Assembly: GCA_013397935.1 (NCBI GenBank)
Contig: VZRN01001158.1
Coordinates: forward strand, 717,396 to 781,395
DNA from: Dasyornis broadbenti
Taxonomy: Eukaryota; Chordata; Aves; Passeriformes; Dasyornithidae
DNA length: 64,000 nt
Direction of reading: 5' to 3'
A model generated the notes under the pieces. The model worked only from the letters and a program-made list of their open reading frames with translations. It was not told the origin of the DNA and ran no database searches. A program made the position numbers and the translations under genes. This document shows, in pieces, positions 36,901-44,969 of this stretch; the stretch's first letter is position 1, and every line of letters starts with the position of its first letter.

Positions 36901-38247
36901 TGGACAGAAAGGTTTTTAAAAACCAATCAAAGTAGGTTTCCTTATTGGCCATTGAGCCCTTCATTAAGGATGGGCCTTACTCCTCTTGTTGTTGGTCATT
37001 TAAAACGAGGTTGATGTTCAAGGGTATCTGTTGTGGTGGGGAGACAAGAATTGCCTTTGAATGTTGATAAAGTCAGCATTGTGACTGGTACCTTCCTTAA
37101 GATATCGTGGGCCAGAGGCTCTTTGTTCTGTCCTTCATCAGTTCCTTCTCTCTTTATCAGCTGTGACCAGTTCTTGTGTGTGGTGCTTACGAGGCAGCTC
37201 ATGGCCTGGCATGCCTGCTTTCTTCACTTGGATGCTCTGTTTTCTTCTACTCTCCAGGTAATCGTGAATTTTTCACCAGCAAAAAGGACAGCATTGGCGT
37301 CTTGTTTGCATTCCTGATTTTTGGGTTTTGCACAGGAGGGACCACCATGTATTGCTTCTTGAGACTGCGACGTGGCCAAGGTACAGACTGACAAATTGTG
37401 TATTCTCTGTGGGTAACACACCTGGTAGGGAAAAAGCATAAAGGGTTTTCCTCCTGGAAAACTGGATCTCATCTCCAGTGTGCTGTTCCTAACAGTGCAG
37501 TTCCTAACAATCTTCACTGAGCCAACAGCTGGAATGAACTGCCCTCCCATGGCTGCCACGACAGTGGCCATCTGGTGGCTTTGTTGTGGAAAATAAGCAC
37601 AGAAGGAATTTCCTCACTGCTTCCTCCTGAAACAAGGAGGAAGCACTGGCATGGCCAAGTGATCACAGGACTCAGCCTTGCCTCCATGGGATCCTGTTCC
37701 TTGGAGCAGTCCCAGACTGCAGCATTGCTGTGCAGTTTCCCTGGCAGAGACCTGTCCCAGCCAGGATACTGATGGACATCCAGGGACAGGCTGACAGGGC
37801 CTTCAGGAGAACGGTTCCCTCTCCCAACCCCGCCTACTACAGAGCCAGTTTAATTTAAGAAAGCATAAATTCCTAAATGCATCCAGCAGGGAAGTTTGTT
37901 TTGCAAACCAGTATGAATGGGAAGAGCTGGGATGGACACTGTGGAGACTTCTACAGACATCCTTGACCCTGTCATATGGCTGTCCTCCTCCATTCTGTGT
38001 CCAGCTTGGCTTCAGGGTTTTTGGCACTAAAAACCCAGGCATACACTTTGTGTATGCCCAAGACTGAGACTCCTCTCAGTTACTGGACTAGTCCATCACC
38101 TAGAAACTGATGTTAGTTTTTACCTTCTGAGAGTCAAAGGATTAAATTTCCAAGTCTGAATTTGTTTCAGGAGGAGTTGCACAAATGCTTGCACAGCCCA
38201 ACAAAGACAGCACAAAACCAGTCTCACTGCAGTTGTTACATCAATAG
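33899..38247 (+). CDS. unidentified type I membrane protein, five exons
   Basis: Predicted exons are 33899-33962, 34683-35000, 36453-36605, 37258-37380 and 38171-38247. They total 735 bp and encode 244 residues plus a stop. All four introns are GT-AG and phase 1, and the frame is open throughout. The start has a strong context (GTCCCATGG) and opens an ordinary signal peptide of about 19 residues. The ectodomain has a cysteine cluster C-x2-C-x4-C, a central Val-Cys-Phe, a later Ser-Cys, a Cys-Cys pair, and two N-glycosylation sequons (NGT, NGS). One hydrophobic segment of about 23 residues is followed by RLRRGQ, a stop-transfer signal, and a tail of about 25 residues. Symmetric phase 1 exons and a 318-bp ectodomain exon resemble Ig-superfamily receptors, but I do not recognise the family and canonical Ig-V landmarks are incomplete. 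It lies 10 kb upstream of CD7, so an immune-receptor role is a guess. An alternative ending reads through the fourth donor to a stop at 37391. Confidence 0.7.
34683..35000 (+). CDS. exon 2 of unidentified membrane-protein gene: ectodomain
   Basis: The exon is 318 bp, phase 1 at both ends. Its acceptor follows a long T-rich tract ending TGATTTAG, and the donor is GTATGA. It encodes an acidic, serine-rich N-terminal stretch, the cluster YHCKHCEISTC, a sequon (SNGT), ITVCFH, and GIGWEKSG followed by LSC. The VCF...GW spacing resembles the B and C strands of an Ig domain, but the usual D-x-x-x-Y-x-C motif is absent. Confidence 0.72.
35273..35559 (+). other. possible alternative terminal exon inside intron 2
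   Basis: A good acceptor (TTTTATTCTTTTGGCAACAG) precedes an open frame of 94 codons that is correctly phased with exon 2 and ends in a stop at 35557-35559. A donor-like GAG|GTATGA at 35554 would leave phase 0, which does not fit exon 3. The only consistent use is therefore as a terminal exon, which would give a secreted form without the membrane anchor. Its product is cysteine-rich and unlike anything I know. Chance remains quite possible. Confidence 0.2.
36453..36605 (+). CDS. exon 3 of unidentified membrane-protein gene: membrane-proximal region
   Basis: The exon is 153 bp, phase 1 at both ends, with acceptor CTTACCTTTCAG and donor GTGAGG. It encodes a sequon (ENGSG), a KICCQAE segment with paired cysteines, a WEPNPTLKWYSEP stretch and a Pro-rich end, fitting a stalk or a small second subdomain. 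Confidence 0.7.
37258..37380 (+). CDS. exon 4 of unidentified membrane-protein gene: transmembrane segment
   Basis: The exon is 123 bp, phase 1 at both ends, with acceptor TTCTTCTACTCTCCAG and donor AAG|GTACAG. It encodes a short juxtamembrane segment, the hydrophobic stretch starting SIGVLFAFLIFGFC, and then RLRRGQ. If the donor is not used, translation stops after three further codons at 37391. Confidence 0.72.
38171..38247 (+). CDS. exon 5 of unidentified membrane-protein gene: cytoplasmic tail
   Basis: A strong acceptor (GAATTTGTTTCAG) in the right phase leads to 24 codons and a TAG. The tail contains Gln-, Ser- and Lys-rich sequence and no tyrosine, so no ITAM, ITIM or YxxM signalling motif is present. 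No AATAAA follows before 39430. Confidence 0.6.
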
Positions 38248-39434
38248 ATCAATGGAGATATTGGTGTGATGGGAAAAAAATTATCACTGGTAACAGCTCT
38301 GAGGTCCTGCCCTCGGGTGCAAGATCCAGTGAAGTTTCAAGTTTGTTCTAGAGCCCTCTATGGCAAAGGCTGATGGGTCACAGCACCAGGGCAGGGTCTC
38401 AGCAGAGACTTGAACCCACATTCATGGCCATGAAGCTGTAACTCTTTCAGAGCAAGAGGTGGCCAATCGCAGATGGGCCAGGGAGCTGCCTGGAGAACTT
38501 CACACTCCAGGTTTCCAGGCCTAAATACAGGCATTTGGATTATAATTCTCATTGGAAACTACCATTTTCTTTGGGGGCCTCACCAATATATTTCCTTCAA
38601 TTCTGCAGCAGGTGGGCTCCTGATGAACACCTCACCCATGTTTGAAAACCATCTACAAAGGAGAAAACCTCTCTGCTGCAACATCCTTATCGTCTCTCAT
38701 GATGTACAGCAACCAGCCGAACAACAGACTGATTTTCCATGAGAACCCCTGCTTTTGTATTCATAGATTGTCCAGTTTTCACAAATACACCTTCACCACA
38801 TCCACACCTTCCCCTAGCACTGCGACTCTTGTCCAGCTCCAGGCCTTTGTGAACAGCACAAGCAGCATCCATCCTCTGGAGCTCCCACCCTCTCCTGGTG
38901 CTTGGCTGCAGACAGCAGCCACTCCAGGGTGTGTGGCTGAGTCAGCACAGGCTGAAACCAGCCGAATTCTGTCTGTGACTGAAAGTGCAAACTGCTCTGA
39001 AGTCCTTCCCATGCCCTCTGCATGGCTTTCCCATGGTAATGCCATAGCAACACCCATGTGCCTGTATTTTTTTTAATTCTCAGGTCATCTCTACACTCAA
39101 AAAAACCTTTTGCATGGGTCACTGGTTGGTTGAACTAGAAGAGTTTGGTCTTTTGAACAAACAATTGATTTTGCCCCCACCCGCAGGCTGAGGACACCTC
39201 TGTGTGTTTGTTCCTGTGCAGGGGTGGGTGGGAGACTGTGTCCAGCTGCCTCAGGAATGGCATTGTGCCACAGGGGCCTTGGCCTCTGCCCAGGCTGAAT
39301 AGAGCTCTAGTAGCAATCTTCCTGACAAATGAGGCAAGTTTGGACAGAGTGCGTGATGAATATGGCTCCTCAGGAATCCCCACTGAGTACATGGTGTCTT
39401 TAAATGATTCACCATTCCCACCTGATTTGAATAA
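38248..39434 (+). other. downstream region, likely 3' UTR in part
   Basis: The first AATAAA after the stop codon is at 39430-39435, overlapping the target site of the LTR that starts at 39440. Whether the transcript ends there cannot be decided from sequence. A weak open frame at 38642-39076 has no family signature. Confidence 0.35.
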
Positions 39435-39439
39435 ATCCT

Positions 39440-40513
39440 TGTCGTGGTTTGACCCTGGCCAAATGCCAGGGCCCCATAAATTTACACACCCACACCCAGG
39501 GCTCATGAGTTTAGGTAAGGGAACCCGGGAGAAGACGTACTAGAATGGGCAAAACAGGACTCACTTGGGTTGCAAAGTGATCTAATTTATTGCTAACAGA
39601 GTCAGAGGAGTAAATGAGAATAAACCCTTAAAAGCCACTGCTTCTCCACTCCACTCCCTCCTTCCCAGCAGCTGCACAAGGGAACAAGGCATGGGGGGGG
39701 TTAGGTCAGTTCATCACCCAGATCTTCTTCCCCTGCCTGGGGAGAGGCTCTGTTCCTCTGCACAGCCATGGGTCTCACTGGCGGCAGCCTGCCCGACACT
39801 GCTACAGTGACGCTGGTCCCCACACAGGCAAGCAGTCTCCCCAAAACTGCTACGGCGTGGGGTCCATCTCCCACGGGGTACAGACCTCTGAGCCAGGCCG
39901 TTTCCATCTCGGGAGCAAGGCTTCTTCTCTTTACCGGACTTCTGCTGGACCTCTGTCTCTCTCTCTCAGGCACCCACCCACTCCATGTGGGACACTCAGT
40001 TCAGTCTCAGGTGCAAGTGAAGGCCTGTTTCTCCGCTAGGACTCCCTCTGGACCCCGGCCTGCTCCAGGCATCCATTCACTCCAGCATGGATGAGTAGAT
40101 CTCAGCATTTCCCGTGGGCCCCCATGGGCTGCAGGGGCACCCCCTGCTTCACCATGGGCCTCACCACAGCCTGCAGAGGCTGCAGAGCTCCGACGCCTGG
40201 ACCTCCCCCTCCCCTCCTTCTCCACTGACCTTGGTCTCTCCATGTTGTTTTCCCTCACACATTCTCACCTACTTCTCCTCCTCTGGCTAAGGAAAAGTGC
40301 GTGCACCCATTGTTTTGATTTCTCCTTAAATATGTTTTTCACAGAGGCGTAACCAACATCTCTAATTGGCCCAGCCTTGGCCAGCAGCATGTCCATCACC
40401 TCAGAGCTGGACATGGTTAAGGTTTCGAGAAGCTTCACCAAGGAGCCATCTTTGTGATGCCCCCCATCCCCCCCCTCCGCCCCAAAAAGCCTGGGCCAAG
40501 CTAAACCACGACA
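39440..40513 (+). mobile_element. solo LTR, ERVL-like, 1074 bp, with 5-bp target duplication
   Basis: The element begins TGTCGTGGTTT and ends AAACCACGACA, a perfect 11-bp terminal inverted repeat in the TG...CA form of retroviral LTRs. It is flanked by the direct repeat ATCCT (39435-39439 and 40514-40518). A 5-bp target duplication fits ERVL (class III) better than ERVK. No internal retroviral genes are present, so this is a solo LTR left by recombination. Intact ends and duplication suggest a relatively young insertion. A diverged relative lies at 45702-46728. Confidence 0.93.
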
Positions 40514-41648
40514 ATCCTCAACTTTTGCATTGGATCTAATTTAGTATCAGACTGTGGATCAAAATCAGTGGCAGTATAATTGGAAAAGCAGATGCCTGAA
40601 CCAATGTGAAAGTTTGCTGAACCACTTTTACATTGTTTAGTTCCCCATAAACCTGTAGATTAAACTTCCAGTAGGAAATCCCAAAGGATGTAGGACATTG
40701 TGTCACTCTTGAACTTTGCTACAGTGAAATCCAAGTGGAAAACTTCATAATTTAAAACATACAAATAATTCTAATAATTAATTTTAGAAAGACAGAAGGG
40801 CCTCTGTGCTTAAATTTACCTTTTTTTTTGGCACAAGAGACCAATGCTTTCATGGTTTTTTTACCCTCCCCACTCAGGGCTTCATACTCAAAATTTTAAC
40901 TAGGCTCTCAGCTTATTTGATTCAAATTCCCAGATTTAATGAATGTAGTCAGACCTTTCTGAAGGGCTGACAATCCAGGAATTCAAAGCCTTTTAGATAT
41001 TTACTGAGTATGTTGTGTTGGTGATCCAGTTGTGTACTGTGTTTTATCATGAGGAATGTTATGTTTAGTCAATGAACCAAAACTAAGGTTATCTGTAAAG
41101 AGTCCAGGATGAACTAAGAAATAGAAGGCAAAAGCCTTTACTTCTTTATGCAGCATCTTATCATAATTGCAGTTCCATTTTTTTCCCCCACAAAAAGACT
41201 GCTGGAAGATTTTGACAGAGTAGAGCACTGTTAAAGGAGTGAGGAAGAGGGGTTTTTGGGATGAAATCCATCCTTTTTTTTTTGAGGAAAAAACATCTCT
41301 GCTGCTATAGCCTGGGAAAGGTGCCCTCAGCATAGTAGTGGGCCCTTCACTTTGTGAGCCCTCTGCATCTATCATGAGTGTTTCTGTTGGGTCTGTTTTA
41401 CTCTACACAAAGTTGTTTCTGTGGGTGCCTTTGAAGGAGTTCTTAGTGCTACAGTCTGCACAAATCCAGCTGTATGTTCTGCTTCTGGAGATGTCCAGGG
41501 ATGTGCAGGATGCTTTCCTATACCTAGAAAAACACTGGCTTAAAATAGAAGGCCATGGCACTTCTTTTGTGTGTGGGTTATTTTTTTCATGAGAAACCCG
41601 AATGAGTCTATATTCAAGATGTGTGAAAAAAATCCATGTGTATGTGGT

Positions 41649-41756
41649 GCTGACCCTGGGTAGTTTTGGTATAAACTAAAATCCATGGCTGACCCTGGGT
41701 AGTTTTGGTATAAACTGGGATTTTGAGAGCTCTCAAAGTGGTATTTGAGAGCTCTC
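41649..41756. repeat. 39-bp tandem duplication followed by paired palindromes
   Basis: A unit beginning GCTGACCCTGGGTAG occurs at 41649 and 41688 (period 39, the first 29 bp identical). Directly after it come a perfect 16-bp palindrome TTTGAGAGCTCTCAAA (41722-41737) and a second GAGAGCTCTC (41747-41756). Confidence 0.85.
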
Positions 41757-42167
41757 ATTGTATTAACTTGAGGGATTCAGGTTTAATGATGTGAACATTT
41801 AATTTTTACTCTGTAACAGCAGTTGGGGCCAGAGCTGGACATGTTTTGAGAGGAAAGGTTATATGGGTATCTCTGCGAGGTCTGTCACGAGACACAAGTC
41901 ACAGACTGATCTTTATGTCTCACTCTAACACTCTTTCCTTCACATCTCTTCTTCCTGTGGGTGATTATGCAGATTGTGATACTGGGGTCATCACTACTAA
42001 CTGTTCTACTTTGCCCCTTTGGAGCTGTGTTGTTCTGGTGGACACCAAAGGTGCTACATCTCAAGAAAAGCAGTGATAATTTTCTTTAGAAATCAACATA
42101 ATTAGATTTGTCCTCAGCAAGTGCATTTTCCATTTTTATAGAGACATAGCGGTGAGTATTTTTAATC

Positions 42168-42235
42168 ATAGCATCATAGAATCGTTTGCGTTAGAAGGGA
42201 TCTTAAATATCTTCTTATTTTATCTTCTAAAATAA
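42168..42235 (-). mobile_element. CR1 3' end, antisense
   Basis: ATCATAGCATCATAGAATCG followed by TTAGAAGGGATCTTAAATATC is the reverse complement of a CR1 terminus (GATCCCTTCTAACGC...GATTCTATGATGC). Only about 65 bp are kept. Confidence 0.85.
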
Positions 42236-43173
42236 AAAACTGACCAAAGATACTATGGGGTCTGGCTCACCAAAAGCTGTAATTTGATAGTTATCATTTG
42301 ATTTGAGCTGTTGTAGTAATCACAATAAACACTTAAACACTTAAGCACTGGCTGTTCATTGTGTGGTAGTGCATCCCCCCGCTGTTCCAGGCCCCACTTT
42401 GATCTGAGAAGTGCTGGTCAGGCCTCGGCCTTGATAAACAGCCCCGGCTCAGCTCTGCTGGAGATTTTCAGAAACATGGTGTTCTCCCAAGAACTTCTGC
42501 TGTCTAATGATCTGCTGCTTTCTTCATGAACCGCCTTGGAAACTGTTTTTCTTCCCTGAATGGCACAACATCCCTGTTGTCACACTTTCAAAGTTGCGTA
42601 CCCAGTCTGTGGCCAGGATTAAACACTGCTGTGACTAAAGCCCATCTCTTGGGGCCCTATGAACAGCAGTCACAAACGAGACCCTTGGAGCTCTCCTGGG
42701 CTTCAGCGGTGCCCAGTGACCTCCATGGGAGTGGGGCCTGTCCGAGCCAGGAACTCTCCCGTTTGCTGCTCTCGGGGAATCCCTGAACATCGATGAATCC
42801 TGGGCCGATCCCCCACTGCTCAAGGCTCAACCCTCTGCCCCCTGGGGAGATGCAAAAACATCCAGAGTGAGCATTTCACTGCCCTCAAGGGCAATGTCTC
42901 ACAGGTCCCTCGCACTGACTCTGTCTGTCTGTGTGCACACACCTGTGCCTTAAACATCTGCTCTCTCAGATGTTTAAGTACCTGAGATACCTCAGCCAGT
43001 TAGGCCTATAAATAAGCTTAATATCTGTTACAAGCTAAGTTAAATACTGTTAAGTGGTGTTCTTTTGCTAAAATATTACATTTAAGGTATAAATTAACTA
43101 CTGTTAAGCCTTTTGACTGTATTCCTTTTATCTTTGTCCTTTCTGTGCTTTTGTCAAAAGCACCTAAACACAA

Positions 43174-43192
43174 ACACACACACACACACACA
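43174..43192. repeat. (CA)n microsatellite
   Basis: A short dinucleotide run of about nine CA units. Confidence 0.9.
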
Positions 43193-43259
43193 TGGACAGT
43201 TCTAGTTCATTTCTGTGTTGATTGACTGGATTTTGTTTGTTGTATTTATTCCATCGGTG

Positions 43260-43397
43260 TGCCTGAACCATCCAGCCAGTGGCAGAGTGACCCTTGCTAA
43301 TGAGCTCTCTTGTGCTGGTACTTAATATCAAATCTGGACTTTATAGAATCCCTTTGCTGGTGGTCTTTTAAGTGGTCACAAACACTTGTTCGGAACA
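43260..43397 (+). repeat. ancient duplicate of 8220-8358
   Basis: This segment is collinear with 8220-8358 and ends immediately before the CD7-derived sequence that begins at 43398. The junction is therefore a breakpoint between two unrelated duplication events. Confidence 0.6.
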
Positions 43398-43570
43398 GGT
43401 TCTGTTGATGGAGGAGTTGGTTTTGGAAACTACTTTGATATGAACAGACCAAGAGGAACCCTGACATTACAATTTCTGATGTATTTCTTATTTTCAGGTG
43501 GAGGAAATGAACAGTCTACAGACATTATCAGTTTTGAAGGAGACTCCATCAGCACAAGTTGCTCAATGAA
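43398..43570 (+). pseudogene. truncated copy of CD7 intron 1 end and first Ig exon
   Basis: The segment matches 49120-49295 at about 93% by eye. It includes roughly 100 bp of intron 1, the splice acceptor (TTATTTTCAG|GTGG), and the start of the first Ig-V exon up to the cysteine of strand B. Within the exon a 3-bp difference keeps the frame. After CTCAATGAA the sequence becomes unrelated and reaches an in-frame TAA within seven codons (43588). No second half of the Ig domain, membrane segment or tail follows. It is a broken fragment, not a gene. The exon part shows several amino-acid changes, while the intron part is almost unchanged. Confidence 0.9.
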
Positions 43571-44013
43571 CAATAAATTGAACAAATAAAATGAACAAAT
43601 ATTGTTGGGCAACTCTGTGTCTCAGTAGTCCATTTGGTAAAGATATAGTGTTAATAAATAACCTTTAGTGTTTCCCAGAAATACTTGAATTCTTGTCTAG
43701 TAAGTTAAAGGTTTCCTCCTGAGAATCTCACAGCTGAGGGGTGCCAAGGTGTTGGAAATTATACAGGTTTCAAAATTTCTTAAGTAACTTTAGTAATGGG
43801 TTTGTTTGCCTTTTCCAAAGGGGTGGGTGGGAATTGAGGTTTCTCTTCAAAAGACTCTGTTCACCGAGGGCTTGAATTTCACTGGGTCAGGCCTGATGGG
43901 CTTCAGTCAACAAAAAGAAGATTCCCACACTGTGAGAGTTTACCATCTACAGGTTGGGAATAGCGGGAAGATACAGAGGACATAAATGGACATTAACAAA
44001 TATTAGCCCCTGG
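43571..44013. other. non-coding DNA
   Basis: No continuation of the CD7 copy and no other feature can be recognised. Confidence 0.4.
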
Positions 44014-44310
44014 TGTGGTTAGAGACACCTGGTCTAGGAAAAGATTGAGCAGAGAACCAAAGAGTGAGGACCAAATAAACATTGAAGGCAAAGGGATCAA
44101 CAACCAATACAAGATCAAATACTAAGAACTGTGTAATGCAGAAACAATGAATGAGAATTTCTTTGGGCTTTCTATGTATAAATATGGGAAAAGTCTGGTA
44201 AAGAACAGTGTGTGATGGAATGATTTCTACTGCACAACCTGGGCATGTGTGGGTGGAATTATTTCCATTGCACATGATAACAGAATAAAGTCTTGCCTGA
44301 TTCTCTAACA
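44014..44310 (+). mobile_element. small solo LTR (about 297 bp)
   Basis: The segment starts TGTGGTTAGAGA and ends TTCTCTAACA, whose complement TGTTAGAGAA shares GTTAGAGA with the start. Inside are a TATA-like TATGTATAAATATGG (near 44174), then AATAAAG (44284-44290) about 20 bp before the end, the layout of U3, R and a short U5. No target duplication was found. Confidence 0.6.
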
Positions 44311-44969
44311 CTTAAGTGATGGTGCTGGAGAATTTCTATTATTCCCACAGTTTCTGTGACAAAGGGACTGCTCTTGCTCAGAGCAGCCAATGATGCAACA
44401 GCACTAGCATAGGCACTTCCAGTTTCCGTAAGGAGATCTCTGAGATGAGTGCTGGAGTGCAACAGGGCATGCACAGGGCTGCCTTCTTGTTCTGGAAATG
44501 TAGGGGTTCAGCTCACATACAGGGAGTGGCAGTGCATTTCCTTTTCCCCACTCTCTGGCTCTTCTTTGGGACTACTTGCAGTGAAGAACCAGGATCAGCA
44601 GATGATGCCGCAGAGAAAAAGGGTAGGTATGGATTCACAGGGGCAAAGAGCTGTTGTCTCCTACGTGGGTTGCTGGGTGCTGAGGTACCTTGGAATGGGG
44701 TTGTGTGACTCCTGTCACTGTGACAGCCCTCCGTGCCCCCAGGCAGGGCAGCGGCACTGGTATTTCCTCCCTTATCCGCATGTCTGAGGATATCTGGTGC
44801 CGTGCAGTCAGAGCTAACATCATGCACTGGGCTTCTTTTGGTTTCATTATGAACTGATTGACCAAAGACCACCCTGTTAGGTATGTTTTTCTTTCATGAG
44901 AGCAAGTCGATTTTCCATGAGGAATCCCAGGCTGTTTCAGACAACAGAGAAGGGTGCAATGGGTGGTGG

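Larger units (their letters stand above)
40519..43259. other. non-coding DNA between LTR and CD7 fragment
   Basis: The interval contains the tandem repeat and palindromes at 41649-41756, a CR1 piece at 42168-42235 and a (CA)n run at 43174-43192. No gene is supported. Confidence 0.45.

Noticed and set aside
43386..43589. 67-codon frame as a second functional CD7-like gene
   Set aside because: Its first half is intronic sequence read through the acceptor, and the Ig domain stops after strand B. No signal-peptide, membrane or tail exons accompany it.
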